A model generated the notes under the pieces. It searched no databases. It had not been told where the DNA came from and saw only the letters and a program-made list of their open reading frames with translations. A stretch of 64,000 bases of DNA from Brevibacillus laterosporus DSM 25 (GTDB lineage: Bacteria; Bacillota; Bacilli; Brevibacillales; Brevibacillaceae). The stretch's first letter is position 1, and each line of letters opens with the position of its first letter. Where the stretch lies: assembly GCF_002706795.1 (NCBI RefSeq), contig NZ_CP017705.1, positions 2,761,001 to 2,825,000 on the forward strand, in the 5' to 3' direction. A program made the translations under genes and the position numbers. Below are positions 44,722 to 54,699 of the stretch, piece after piece.

Positions 44722-45912
44722 TTATTCGTAGCGCAATGCTTCAATGGCATCTAGCTTGGCTGCTTTGTTTGCAGGGTAGATTCCAAAGAAAATCCCGATT
44801 GCACTAGAGAAGCCAAATGCGATAAGAATACTTTCCCAAGATGTAACAGGAGGCATGCCTGCAAATGAGATAATAATAGAAGCTAGTCCAAGACCAAGAC
44901 CTACCCCTACACCACCACCAATTAAGCAGACAATAATGGATTCGATCAAAAATTGGGTCAAGATATCCCGTTTTTTAGCACCTAATGCTTTCCGAATCCC
45001 AATTTCGCGCGTACGCTCCGTCACAGAGACTAGCATGATGTTCATAACCCCGATACCACCAACTAATAGAGAAATTCCGGCGATAACAGAGAAGACCATC
45101 GTAAGCATGTCAAGCATCTTCGTGATTTCTTTTAGATCATCGGCGCTGTTTTTTACCATATAATGATCGTTATGCTTATGTACGCGATTTAGATATTGTT
45201 TGGTAAAGTCCATGGCCGATTGAATGGTAGCATTTGATTTTGCTTGAATGTGGAACATGTTCACGGTTGCTTTCTCATTATGATTGAGATAGGTTCGTGC
45301 AGGCATGTACACGAGATCCTGCATGCCACCGCCCATAAAGCCCTGCATATCATTTTTGAGGATTCCAATAACAACAAAGGAGGCATCTGACATGTAAATA
45401 CGATTTCCTACAGCATTTCCCTGAGGAAACAATTTATCAGCTAAACCTTTGTCTAATACAACTACATCACGTTGCTCTTTATCGTCGTCTCTGGTGTAGA
45501 AACGACCTTGGTCAATCTTATAGCTCGTATTTACTTCTAAAAAGTTACCAGTTGTACCAAAAACTTGGGCACTGATATCTTTTTTCTTATCCTTAATGGT
45601 TCCACCACCATAGATTTGAGCCATGACATTTTTAATGTAAGGATTAATTCTTTCCAATGTAATGGCATCATCGATGGTCAAATCATCATCTTTGGCAGGC
45701 TCCTCGCTCTCCCAGCTTACCATCGCGGTAAACTTTGCATCAGCTACATTCCCGAACTGACTTGTCATCATTTCTTTTCCGCCCTTACCCATCGTCATAA
45801 TGGCAATGACGGAAGCGATGCCGATAATAATACCTAACATGGTTAAAATAGAACGTAATTTATTGGACCAAATCCCATCAATGGCAATACGAAAGCTCTC
45901 TATGAGGTTCAT
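44722..45912 (-). CDS. MacB/FtsX-type ABC transporter permease
   Basis: This 396-residue protein has an N-terminal membrane helix, a large extracytoplasmic domain (about 45-260) and three C-terminal helices. KLRSILTMLGIIIGIASVIAI and MLVSVTERTREIGIRKALGA are signatures of the MacB type. Such pumps drive export through mechanotransmission. It overlaps the ATPase gene by 4 bp and is the last gene of the HlyD-ATPase-permease operon. The substrate is unknown; the neighbouring repeat protein is a candidate. Confidence 0.9.
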   Translation of the reverse strand: MNLIESFRIAIDGIWSNKLRSILTMLGIIIGIASVIAIMTMGKGGKEMMTSQFGNVADAKFTAMVSWESEEPAKDDDLTIDDAITLERINPYIKNVMAQIYGGGTIKDKKKDISAQVFGTTGNFLEVNTSYKIDQGRFYTRDDDKEQRDVVVLDKGLADKLFPQGNAVGNRIYMSDASFVVIGILKNDMQGFMGGGMQDLVYMPARTYLNHNEKATVNMFHIQAKSNATIQSAMDFTKQYLNRVHKHNDHYMVKNSADDLKEITKMLDMLTMVFSVIAGISLLVGGIGVMNIMLVSVTERTREIGIRKALGAKKRDILTQFLIESIIVCLIGGGVGVGLGLGLASIIISFAGMPPVTSWESILIAFGFSSAIGIFFGIYPANKAAKLDAIEALRYE

Positions 45913-46631
45913 GTAGTGAACACCTCGTTTTCATCTGTGACAGCGAAGAGTCGTTCTTTCACTTTTTCATCCTTAATAATGACACCATCTTTAAAGACAA
46001 CAATACGTTCTGCGTGTTGGGCTGTATCCAATTCATGCGTAACAAGAATAATGGTAACTCCCTGAGCGTGTAATTTTTGAAAAATAGCCATAACCTCTGT
46101 TGTAGAACGGCTATCCAGGTTTCCAGTCGGTTCATCGGCTAGTAAAATAGCGGGTCGATTAACGAGAGAGCGTGCGATGGCTACACGTTGCTTTTGACCA
46201 CCAGACATTTGTGGCGGCTTGTGATCCATCCGCTCTTTTAGACCTACACTAATCAGAGCCTCTTCTGCACGCTTTTTGCGTTCACCAAGAGAAATGCCTG
46301 CATAGAGCATAGGTAATTCTACATTGCGAACCGCAGAAATACGTGGTAATAGATTAAATGCCTGAAAGACAAACCCAATTTTTTGGTTTCGAAGATCAGC
46401 TTGTTGATTTTCGTTTAACGTAGTGACCTCTACTCCGTCCAGTACATAAGAACCGGAGGAGGGACGATCCAGGCAACCCAGCATGTTCATAAAGGTGGAT
46501 TTACCAGAACCAGAGGGCCCCATGATCGCGACGAATTCCCCTTTGTTAACGGTAAAATTAACTCCTTTTAGGATGGGAAGCTCAGAATCACCGTTCATAA
46601 AGGTTTTACGAATATCAGTAACGGTTAACAT
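45909..46631 (-). CDS. MacB-type ABC transporter ATP-binding protein
   Basis: This 240-residue ATPase has Walker A GPSGSGKST, signature MSGGQKQRVAIARSL and Walker B ILLADEPTGNLD, typical of the LolD/MacB group. It starts after GGAGGG. It overlaps the permease start by 4 bp. Confidence 0.93.
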   Translation of the reverse strand: MLTVTDIRKTFMNGDSELPILKGVNFTVNKGEFVAIMGPSGSGKSTFMNMLGCLDRPSSGSYVLDGVEVTTLNENQQADLRNQKIGFVFQAFNLLPRISAVRNVELPMLYAGISLGERKKRAEEALISVGLKERMDHKPPQMSGGQKQRVAIARSLVNRPAILLADEPTGNLDSRSTTEVMAIFQKLHAQGVTIILVTHELDTAQHAERIVVFKDGVIIKDEKVKERLFAVTDENEVFTT

Positions 46632-46645
46632 CTGTTTCCCTCCTT

Positions 46646-47911
46646 TTATGCGGCTCCAGGTACGCCTGCTTCCATTGCCATTACCGGCATGCCTTCCATC
46701 AAATCAGCAGAAGGACTGCTAATGACACTGTCTCCTTCATTCAGACCGCTCGTGATTTCTACATTCAAGTCGCTTTCGGTACCTGTTTTTACTGGACGTT
46801 TTTTCGCCAGACCGTCTTCTACTACCCATACAAATGAACCGCTTGGATCATTCACAACGGCTTGGAAAGGGACAACAAGAATGTTGTTTTTATTGGTGAT
46901 CATAATATCCACATCTACATTAAAGCCAGGCTTTAGCACAGAGACGGCTTGATCTAATTCCAATGTTACATTTACTTTTGTTTTTCCTGTCGTTTCGCCT
47001 TTTTGAATCTTCGTTGCCAGTGGCGAGATACGAGTTACGGTAGCTTCTGCTTTTTCTTTGCCCATAGAAGTACCACTTACGAGTGCTTTTTGCCCTACTT
47101 GAATATCTTTTACATCTGATTCGTTAATATCTGCGACTACTTGTAATTTTGATAGGTCACCCATCGTAATAATTTCTGTACCCTTCGTAACGGCTTGACC
47201 ATTCTTAGCATCCACTTTCAAAATGGTACCTGTGAATGGAGCTACCACTGTGGATTGAGAGCTTTGCTTCGCTAGCTCTGCTTTTTTTACGTTTAGCTGA
47301 TTAATTTGTGCTTGAACAGAAGCAATATCTGTGCTTTTTGGACCTTTTTTATTTAGGGCTAGTTCACTTTGGGACATTGTAAGAGATGATTGCGCTTGTG
47401 ATAAAGAGTCCTTAGCCTTGTCCAATTCAGTTGCGGGAGAAGCACCAGCCTCAACCAATTGTTTGGTACGGTTGTATTCCTTCTGGGCAGATGCAACCTT
47501 TTCTTTCTCCTGACGAACACGTTCCTCCTGTTGGGCAATCGTTTCAGGTTCTTTGCCTGATTTTACACGATTAAGTTCAGCCTGCTGCGAAGCGATTTGC
47601 GCATTAATAGAAGCGATTTCGCTCGATAGATCGGTTACATCTATACTACCAATAACCTGGTTAGCAGTAACATTGTCCCCCTCTTGTACAGTAAATTGTA
47701 ACAGGGTCCCATTATTTGGGGAGAAGAGCGTCACCTCTTGCTTTGCTTTAACCATTCCTGATGCCATTACCTTGTTTTCAATGCTTCCTTTTGCAACAGG
47801 AGTGACGGAAACAGGAAGGCCCGTTGCGTCGACAGCGGTCATTTTAAAATAACCATAGGCGCCGACGACTACTACTCCAGCTGCAATAACACCCCACCAA
47901 CGTTTCTTCAT
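46646..47911 (-). CDS. HlyD/MacA-like periplasmic adaptor protein
   Basis: This protein of about 421 residues has an N-terminal membrane anchor (RWWGVIAAGVVVVGAYGYF), a biotinyl-lipoyl-like domain, a long coiled coil (about residues 95-210) and beta-barrel domains. It bridges the cell wall side of the MacB-type pump. The ATG at 47911 was chosen because GAGGAGG lies 5 bases before it; an upstream ATG is less supported. It is the first gene of the operon. Confidence 0.9.
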   Translation of the reverse strand: MKKRWWGVIAAGVVVVGAYGYFKMTAVDATGLPVSVTPVAKGSIENKVMASGMVKAKQEVTLFSPNNGTLLQFTVQEGDNVTANQVIGSIDVTDLSSEIASINAQIASQQAELNRVKSGKEPETIAQQEERVRQEKEKVASAQKEYNRTKQLVEAGASPATELDKAKDSLSQAQSSLTMSQSELALNKKGPKSTDIASVQAQINQLNVKKAELAKQSSQSTVVAPFTGTILKVDAKNGQAVTKGTEIITMGDLSKLQVVADINESDVKDIQVGQKALVSGTSMGKEKAEATVTRISPLATKIQKGETTGKTKVNVTLELDQAVSVLKPGFNVDVDIMITNKNNILVVPFQAVVNDPSGSFVWVVEDGLAKKRPVKTGTESDLNVEITSGLNEGDSVISSPSADLMEGMPVMAMEAGVPGAA

Positions 47912-48158
47912 AATAGCCTCCTCAAAAAATTTCTTTACAATGGATTTACGCATCAACTTCTAAATGGTTACAAAAATTTACGTTATTTCTGAAAAACTTA
48001 AGGAATAACAAAAATATAATAATTTTAAGAAAAAACTGATTTTTAAATTGACGTGATTCCGTTAAATTCTGCATGATAGAATAGAGAGGATATCGCGTAC
48101 AATAATAAATAGCAGTTTTATTATTAGATGTGCAACTTACGATTCAGGGGGTATTATC

Positions 48159-49517
48159 GTGACAAAAGCGATCCGTTTTAGTTATGACAAAGCATTGCCA
48201 TTCGTTTCAGAACACGAAATGCAGCATTTAGAAGCAGCTATTAAGCTAGCGCATCAACAATTACATGAGGGTACTGGTGCTGGTAGTGACTATCTAGGCT
48301 GGGTAGACCTACCGGATACATACGATAAAGAAGAATACGCACGTATCAAAGCTGCGGCAGAAAAAATCAAGTCTGATTCTGACGTATTGCTGGTAATTGG
48401 TATCGGAGGCTCTTATCTGGGGGCTAAAGCAGTAATAGATGTACTGGGACATACGTTCTATAACTCTTTAACAAAAGAACAACGTAAAACACCTGAGATT
48501 TATTTCGTGGGTAATAATATTAGCCCTGTCTATTTGACTCACCTTATGCAAGTTATCGAAGGCAAAGAGGTCTCGGTCAACGTTATTTCTAAATCGGGAA
48601 CGACTACAGAGCCAGCTATTGCTTTCCGTATTTTCCGTGAGTTCATGGAGAAAAAGTATGGTAAAGAAGAAGCGCGTAAACGTATTTATGCAACAACAGA
48701 TAAAGCGCGCGGGGCTTTGAAACAAGTAGCGATCGAAGAAGGATATGAAAGCTTCGTTATTCCAGATAACGTGGGTGGACGCTTCTCTGTTTTAACCGCA
48801 GTAGGTTTGTTGCCTATCGCTGTATCTGGTGCAGATATCGATGCTTTGATGAGTGGAGCACAGGCGGCTCGTCAGCGCTACATGAATCCAGCAATTGGAG
48901 AAAATGAATGTTATCAGTATGCTGCTATCCGTAATTGCTTATTGCGAAAAGGTAAGCAAATTGAAATGTTAGTAAGCTATGAACCTCAATTCCATTATTT
49001 CAATGAATGGTGGAAGCAGTTGTTTGGAGAGTCTGAAGGTAAGGATGGTCGTGGTATTTTCCCAGCTGCTGCTGACTTCTCTGCTGACTTACATTCCATG
49101 GGGCAGTTTATTCAAGATGGTTCCCGTAATTTGTTTGAAACGGTGCTTTCAGTTGCCCAACCAGCTACTGACATTGAAATCATGCAGGATGCGGCTAATT
49201 TAGATGGTTTGAACTTCCTTAGTGGAAAAGGCATGGACTTTGTTAATAAAAAAGCGATGGAAGGTACGATCTTAGCGCATATGGATGGGGGCGTTCCCAA
49301 TCTAGTAGTTGAATTGCCTGAGCTATCAGCGTATCATATTGGTGAGCTTCTTTATTTCTTTGAAAAAGCATGCGGCATCAGCGGTTATCTGCTAGGTGTG
49401 AATCCATTTGATCAGCCTGGCGTAGAGGCTTATAAAGCGAACATGTTCGCACTACTTGGTAAGCCAGGTTTTGAAAAGCAGAAAGCTGAGTTGGAGGCCC
49501 GCTTAAAAGGACAGTAA
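48159..49517 (+). CDS. pgi: Glucose-6-phosphate isomerase
   Basis: This 452-residue enzyme interconverts glucose 6-phosphate and fructose 6-phosphate. [35 protein letters not shown] and [20 protein letters not shown] are typical. The length is that of Bacillus Pgi. It starts with GTG after GGGGG. A small gene follows 3 bp later. Confidence 0.97.
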   Translation: MTKAIRFSYDKALPFVSEHEMQHLEAAIKLAHQQLHEGTGAGSDYLGWVDLPDTYDKEEYARIKAAAEKIKSDSDVLLVIGIGGSYLGAKAVIDVLGHTFYNSLTKEQRKTPEIYFVGNNISPVYLTHLMQVIEGKEVSVNVISKSGTTTEPAIAFRIFREFMEKKYGKEEARKRIYATTDKARGALKQVAIEEGYESFVIPDNVGGRFSVLTAVGLLPIAVSGADIDALMSGAQAARQRYMNPAIGENECYQYAAIRNCLLRKGKQIEMLVSYEPQFHYFNEWWKQLFGESEGKDGRGIFPAAADFSADLHSMGQFIQDGSRNLFETVLSVAQPATDIEIMQDAANLDGLNFLSGKGMDFVNKKAMEGTILAHMDGGVPNLVVELPELSAYHIGELLYFFEKACGISGYLLGVNPFDQPGVEAYKANMFALLGKPGFEKQKAELEARLKGQ

Positions 49518-49520
49518 ACC

Positions 49521-49751
49521 ATGTATTTAAGTGTAAAGGAAGCAGCTGCTTATCTGGAAATGCCTGAATGGTTTATACGGGAAAAAATAGCGGAGAAACG
49601 TATCCGTGCAGTCCATAATGGTGAGGACTACTTTATTAATAAAGAGCAGTTTACCTACCATATGGAAGAGCTAGAGAGATTGAAGGCTTTTGAAGAGGCG
49701 GAGAAGTTCGAGCCGATTCCTGAAAGCTATGATTACAAAGACGAAGATTAA
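49521..49751 (+). CDS. Excisionase-like helix-turn-helix protein
   Basis: This 76-residue protein has a MerR/excisionase-type helix-turn-helix (LSVKEAAAYLEMPEWFIREKI then RIRAVHNGEDYFINKEQF) and an acidic tail. It starts 3 bp after pgi and is likely cotranscribed. It may be a DNA-binding regulator; the target is unknown. Confidence 0.75.
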   Translation: MYLSVKEAAAYLEMPEWFIREKIAEKRIRAVHNGEDYFINKEQFTYHMEELERLKAFEEAEKFEPIPESYDYKDED

Positions 49752-49763
49752 TAATTTCACATT

Positions 49764-49868
49764 GATCTACTGGGGGAGTCCTAACTTGCAGGGCTGAGAG
49801 GACAGAGCGCGTCTGTTGACCCTTTTTACCTGATCCAGGTCATGCTGGCGAAGGGAAGTGGTTAGATT
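49764..49868 (+). ncRNA. TPP (thi-box) riboswitch
   Basis: The conserved segments GGGGGAGTCC, GCAGGGCTGAGAGGAC, GACCCTTTTTACCTGATCC and GGTCATGCTGGCGAAGGGAA match the TPP aptamer. It lies before thiO and is followed by a terminator, so TPP should reduce expression. Confidence 0.97.
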
Positions 49869-49885
49869 TGGTGTTGGTTACTTAC

Positions 49886-49917
49886 CCACTTTTCCTACGC
49901 GGAGAAGTGGTTTTTTT
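49886..49917 (+). terminator. Expression-platform terminator of the TPP riboswitch
   Basis: CCACTTTTCC and GGAGAAGTGG pair around TACGC and are followed by TTTTTTT. Confidence 0.92.
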
Positions 49918-49981
49918 CATTTCTTTGTGTAGAGAGCCAATCGATTCCCCACTCAGTAGACAAGAGAAAGGGTGAAGAACA

Positions 49982-51106
49982 ATGAAAAGGTGTCCAGATC
50001 TCATTGTGATTGGCGGAGGGATAATTGGTTTGTCGATTGCCACTGAACTTGCTAACGTAGGCTTGGCTGTTACTCTCATTGAACAGGGAGTATTCGGAGG
50101 AGAGGCTTCTGTTGCAGCAGCAGGGATGCTTGCCCCTTTAAAAGAATTTACGAAGCCGGGCCCGCTTCTTGACATGGGAATTCGTTCCCTACAGATGTAC
50201 GAGAATTGGGTGCTAGAATTAAAGGAAGCTACGGGCATTGACTGCCAGCTATCTACAGCAGGAATTTTGACAGTAGCTATGACCGATATGGAAGAGGAAT
50301 GGTTACAAGATCGCTACCAGTGGCAAAAGTCAGAAGGTTATGATATCCAATTGTTGTCCACCGAAGAAGTACAGGAACGAGAACCACATCTATCAAAAAT
50401 GGTACGGCAAGCCATTTATTCTCCACACGAAGCTGACATTAATAACCGTTTATTATTGAAAGCTTTAGTAATACAGGCCGAAAAACGAAATGTTCATTTA
50501 TTACAAAATACTACTGTAATCGGATTAAAACATGCTGGAAAGAAAATAACTGGTGTCGTCACAGATAAAGGAGAGATGGAAGCGGATCACGTCATTGTAG
50601 CATCTGGTGCGTGGACTGCTGATATTTTACATCAGGTGGGAGTAGATGTTCCTGTTTATCCAGTGAGAGGAGAGATCGCAGCAGTTGATTCGATTCATTT
50701 GCCTCTTTCCCATGTGGTTTTTGGAAAAAACGGGTATCTAGTGCCTAAACAGGATAGACGTATTATTGTTGGAGCTACAGAAGATTTGGCTGGATTTGAT
50801 CGTTCTTCAACTGTTTATGGTGTATCGACAGTATTAAAAGGTGCAATGTCGATTGTACCAGCCATTTCAGAAGCCCCGTTTTTACAAGCCTGGGCTGGAT
50901 TACGACCTGCTACGGCTGACGGATGTCCCATTTTAGGTCCTGTACCAGACTGGACTGGGCTGACGCTAGCTTGCGGACATTACCGGAATGGAATTCTTCT
51001 AGCACCCCTTACAGCGAAGCTGATAGCAGAGTATGTCAGTTCAGATGAAACAGAGCATATGAGTGCTTTCTTGCCTGATCGGTTTCGTCTTGTTTCATAC
51101 GAGTAA
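49982..51106 (+). CDS. thiO: Glycine oxidase ThiO
   Basis: This 374-residue FAD enzyme oxidises glycine to iminoacetic acid for thiazole synthesis. LIVIGGGIIGLSIATELA is the dinucleotide-binding fold, and GLRPATADGCPILGPV is near the C terminus, as in DAO proteins. It is under a TPP riboswitch. No other thiamine gene lies next to it, unlike B. subtilis, where it is in a thi operon. Confidence 0.92.
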   Translation: MKRCPDLIVIGGGIIGLSIATELANVGLAVTLIEQGVFGGEASVAAAGMLAPLKEFTKPGPLLDMGIRSLQMYENWVLELKEATGIDCQLSTAGILTVAMTDMEEEWLQDRYQWQKSEGYDIQLLSTEEVQEREPHLSKMVRQAIYSPHEADINNRLLLKALVIQAEKRNVHLLQNTTVIGLKHAGKKITGVVTDKGEMEADHVIVASGAWTADILHQVGVDVPVYPVRGEIAAVDSIHLPLSHVVFGKNGYLVPKQDRRIIVGATEDLAGFDRSSTVYGVSTVLKGAMSIVPAISEAPFLQAWAGLRPATADGCPILGPVPDWTGLTLACGHYRNGILLAPLTAKLIAEYVSSDETEHMSAFLPDRFRLVSYE

Positions 51107-51185
51107 AGAATGAGTAGAAGGTGCTCACCCTTTTCATAAAGCATGGGAGTTTGAGGAAGGTTAACAGAAAAGGAGATGATCGCAG

Positions 51186-51926
51186 ATGAAGCAATGGAAA
51201 AATAGATGGAATCAGATGGCGATAGTTGCTTTTGCTGTGCTTCTGTTTACTGTGTCTACCTCTTCTAATTACGCATGGGCTCAACTATCATCTCCTGTAC
51301 CTTATGAACCGATACAAGGAGCTCTTATTTTAACGATGAATCCCCATGTAATCAAAGCAATAACTCACTATTATGGTTATCCACGCGCGTATGATTTATC
51401 CTCAGTTAGAGTGGTAGGTGTGTCTCGCCTAACGAATCAGCCTCACTCCTACGAAGCTGTTTTTCAGGTGAAGACCTATGAGGGAAATCATTCACCGCCT
51501 TTTGCAATCGAAACGATTAAGCTTGCGGTACATCCAAACGGAGTACAATTGACCGGGTACTCTCACCAAGGAGACGAGTGGGAGGCAAAGCGCAAAGTGG
51601 AGGAGCAACAAGTACAAAAAGAGTTTGAGGATTACTTTCAAATCAAATTAACTGGCTATCAGCAAATCGGATATTACCAAATTGCCCATCGATATCGCAA
51701 TGATCCTGATAATGCCTTGCTCTTATTTAATCAGGAGTTACTTTCACAAAAAGAAGCTATTCAAAAGCAATTTTATCTTCTACCTATGACCTTTCTTGGT
51801 AAACGGGACGGCTATATCTTGTATAAACGACCGGATGGAGGGCAGATTGTCTATTTCCTGCTTAAAGAATTAGGAACCTGGAAATTAGATAAGATGAAAC
51901 ATGTACCTAGTAAGGGAATTTCGTAA
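51186..51926 (+). CDS. Secreted DUF3888-like protein
   Basis: This 246-residue protein has a signal peptide through SNYAWAQ and a region, HVIKAITHYYGYPRAYDLSS and VFQVKTYEGNHSPPFAIETI, that resembles the DUF3888 family. The C-terminal half has no clear match. AAAAGGAG lies 10 bases before the start. The function is unknown. Confidence 0.7.
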   Translation: MKQWKNRWNQMAIVAFAVLLFTVSTSSNYAWAQLSSPVPYEPIQGALILTMNPHVIKAITHYYGYPRAYDLSSVRVVGVSRLTNQPHSYEAVFQVKTYEGNHSPPFAIETIKLAVHPNGVQLTGYSHQGDEWEAKRKVEEQQVQKEFEDYFQIKLTGYQQIGYYQIAHRYRNDPDNALLLFNQELLSQKEAIQKQFYLLPMTFLGKRDGYILYKRPDGGQIVYFLLKELGTWKLDKMKHVPSKGIS

Positions 51927-51952
51927 CCATCCTGACATGTAGTATATAAATA

Positions 51953-51983
51953 GGAAAAAAGCCGTCAGCAAAATGCTGGCGGC
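51953..51983 (-). terminator. Terminator of the GH18 gene
   Basis: GCCGTCAGCA and TGCTGGCGGC pair around AAA; TTTTTT follows on the minus strand. Confidence 0.88.
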
Positions 51984-52009
51984 TATTATGATTGGAAAAT
52001 CAGCTATCT

Positions 52010-53065
52010 TTATGACTTCTTAGGAAACAGTGCCGTCCAAAAAGGATCATTCTCATATCCAAGGCGCCAAACAGCAAAGCCAGCCAGCTTGTACTTTACA
52101 GCTAAACTACGTTTGGCGGCGATACTGTATTCATTCTCATACCAAAGTGTGTGCCATACACCGTTTTTCATATAGTGCAAATAGGGTGATTTATATGTAT
52201 CATGCCAAACCGGAACAGCTTGACTTTCCTTTATGATGGCAGGTATATTGCGAAAGCTGACAGCCCTTTTTTTCTCTGTACTCCACTCGTAGCCATAGCT
52301 TGGGATACCCATTAAAAGCTTATTGGAAGGAACTTGAGAGACACTATAGCGTATGACATCTTCCACCCAATTGTAGGAGGCAACGGGGCCTTCTTCCGAC
52401 CAGGTACCATGCTCATCATAAGTCATTAGTTGAAGATAGTCAGCTTTGGCACCCAGTGCTTTTAAATCAAAGCCATATACCCAGAATATAGCAGGATCAT
52501 CGTTTGTTTTGGCTGGTACAGAGACAATTAATTGTTTTTTGATCGCGTGAAGCTGGTCTGCTAAGCTCCCAACGAGCATGGAGTAAGCTTGACGATCCCC
52601 AGCGGGAACATTTTCAAAGTCAAGATTAGCACCTGACAATTGATTTTGCTGCACGGTGGTGAGGACTTGCTGTATAAAACGTGCTTTATAGTCCTTGTTG
52701 GTCAGGATAGAATGGGCTATTTCCTTATCAAATAACTTTGTCCCATGATTAGTAATGACTAAAAAGCTACCTTTTTTTGTATCTTTCGTTAACTGTAGAG
52801 CTGTTTTAGGTAATGTTCCTACCAAATTGCCCTCTTTGGTAGCATTATAGTTAAAGAAGGCGACGTCAGATATTTTATCCTGATAATGATGCAGAGATGT
52901 ATAGGCAGCTAGATCACCTGGATAATTTTCGGCGTAATAACTAACTACTTTTGGTGTAGCTTCTATCTTTGTACTTGTTGATACATTTGAACCAGTAGCT
53001 GCTTCTAGTTGGCTTCCCGCAAGGGTCATTGAAAGTAGTGACAGTGTTAGCAAGATTCGTTTCAC
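52010..53065 (-). CDS. Glycoside hydrolase family 18 protein
   Basis: This 351-residue secreted protein has a signal peptide ending near EAATG and a GH18 barrel. SGANLDFENVP is the catalytic loop; its last Glu is present, but the first Asp of DxxDxE is Ser. MTYDEHG and AVWRLGYEND match spore germination YaaH-like and SleL enzymes, which cut N-acetylglucosaminyl bonds. It has no LysM domain. It is probably a wall-acting hydrolase. Confidence 0.82.
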   Translation of the reverse strand: MKRILLTLSLLSMTLAGSQLEAATGSNVSTSTKIEATPKVVSYYAENYPGDLAAYTSLHHYQDKISDVAFFNYNATKEGNLVGTLPKTALQLTKDTKKGSFLVITNHGTKLFDKEIAHSILTNKDYKARFIQQVLTTVQQNQLSGANLDFENVPAGDRQAYSMLVGSLADQLHAIKKQLIVSVPAKTNDDPAIFWVYGFDLKALGAKADYLQLMTYDEHGTWSEEGPVASYNWVEDVIRYSVSQVPSNKLLMGIPSYGYEWSTEKKRAVSFRNIPAIIKESQAVPVWHDTYKSPYLHYMKNGVWHTLWYENEYSIAAKRSLAVKYKLAGFAVWRLGYENDPFWTALFPKKS

Positions 53066-53252
53066 AAAAATAAAATTCCTTTCCGAGTAGGTACATGATG
53101 TTATGTAGATAGATTTCTACCTGTACTTCCCTTTCGACATGGAGCATGCGATTCCTTTTAAAGTTACTGATGGTAAATGATGGTTGTTAACTAAATCAAA
53201 GCCATTTGGAGAAGGCTAAACGGATAATGAAGAAAGGAAAGGGGTAGCTTCG

Positions 53253-53666
53253 ATGAAACAAATAGCAAGTCAAATTGAGGGCAAGCAAGCGATATACGGA
53301 GATCTTATGGAGACGTTGGGGAAAGAGGGCTTTACTCTGTCAAATTGGGAATATAGAAGTGGTTTTTTGGATCGTAAACTCGACGATAAAGGAATGGTTT
53401 TCTTGCGTTTACCGGTACAGGTGGTGAGCGGAGAACTGGATCAACCTCACGCTGTTTTACGTTTTGAACAACCATTTGTGCTAAAGCATATTTACCAAAC
53501 TGGATCTGACGATGATATTGATTATGCAGCAGGTCCGGTCGTTTCCTCGATGTTTAATCAATTTCAAGAACCCATTAATAAAGATGCGGATATTGAATCA
53601 ATATACATTACACAGGCTGAAGAACTACTAAGGAGGTTAGAGCAGACGATATTTGCGGGAGAATGA
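53253..53666 (+). CDS. YugN-like protein
   Basis: This 137-residue protein resembles the YugN-like family of Bacillus (ALMETLGKEGFTLSNW-type start, here GDLMETLGKEGFTLSNWEY). The family has no known function. AAAGGGG lies 9 bases before the start. It is monocistronic. Confidence 0.78.
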   Translation: MKQIASQIEGKQAIYGDLMETLGKEGFTLSNWEYRSGFLDRKLDDKGMVFLRLPVQVVSGELDQPHAVLRFEQPFVLKHIYQTGSDDDIDYAAGPVVSSMFNQFQEPINKDADIESIYITQAEELLRRLEQTIFAGE

Positions 53667-53786
53667 GGAAAAGAGAAATACTCGACCTTTTGTAAAATAG
53701 TCACTAACTCATTTGCTGATAGCTACTTGCAATAGTATGATGAATAAGAGATCAAGGTTATCGCAAAAGAGAAAGGATTTTACGAA

Positions 53787-54590
53787 ATGAAAATCGCAAC
53801 GGTTTTACGTAATGATGATCATACACGCCAGGTGGATATAAGGCTGCGTGAAAAGCTAGCTACTTCCACCTTGCGTACCTATCGGTTTCTAGACTCCAAA
53901 AGCCAAGAGAAACCAGATATGGTTTTGTCTATTGGAGGTGACGGAACCATGCTGGAGGCTGTTCATCAATATGGATTTGAACCGCATTATATTGGAATTC
54001 ATACGGGGCATTTGGGATTTTATGCAGACTGGCATCCTGATCAATTGGATGAATTTGCGGAGGCTTTGGAGCAGGTAGACCCTTTAATAGCGGAGTATCC
54101 AACCGTTTCCTGTCAAATCCGCACCAAGGATGGACAGCTGTTGGAGAAGTGGGCACTAAATGAGCTAGTCATTCGCAATGCCAGCCTTTCTTCCTTGGTA
54201 GTCTCCGTATTTATTAACGGAGAAGAATTTGAACATTTTCGTGGAGACGGTCTTATTATTTCATCACCTTCAGGAAGCACTGCTTATAATAAAGCGGTGG
54301 ATGGTGCTTTATTACATCCTTCGCTGGAGGCAATCCAACTAGCAGAAATTGCTTCAATCAATAATCAATCCTATCGGACGATAAACAGCGCACTAGTTTT
54401 ACCTAAGCACCATCATGTAGAGCTTGTTATCATGAACCCTGAAATTATGCTTGGCATGGATCGAGAGCAAGGCGTATGGAAGAATGTTGATTCAATCACT
54501 TGTCGTGTGGGTCTTCAAAAGGTCAAATTCGCTCGATACAAACGCTTAACCTTTTGGGATCGTGTGCGCAAAGCTTTTATTCATGGGTGA
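53787..54590 (+). CDS. nadK: NAD kinase
   Basis: This 267-residue enzyme phosphorylates NAD to NADP. The metal and substrate motif LSIGGDGTMLEAVHQ, the segment NELVIRNASL, and SPSGSTAYNKAVDGALLHP are conserved. The length is that of the second Bacillus paralogue (YtdI) and of YjbN (both about 266). It follows GAAAGGA. It has no close operon partner. Confidence 0.92.
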   Translation: MKIATVLRNDDHTRQVDIRLREKLATSTLRTYRFLDSKSQEKPDMVLSIGGDGTMLEAVHQYGFEPHYIGIHTGHLGFYADWHPDQLDEFAEALEQVDPLIAEYPTVSCQIRTKDGQLLEKWALNELVIRNASLSSLVVSVFINGEEFEHFRGDGLIISSPSGSTAYNKAVDGALLHPSLEAIQLAEIASINNQSYRTINSALVLPKHHHVELVIMNPEIMLGMDREQGVWKNVDSITCRVGLQKVKFARYKRLTFWDRVRKAFIHG

Positions 54591-54699
54591 TATTTCAAAA
54601 TATTGTATTTTAGTCTTTATATGTTCCCCTTCTTTACCGATATAATTATAAGTGATATCAATTTAATGACGTAAAGATAATCAGAGGATGGGTGAACGT

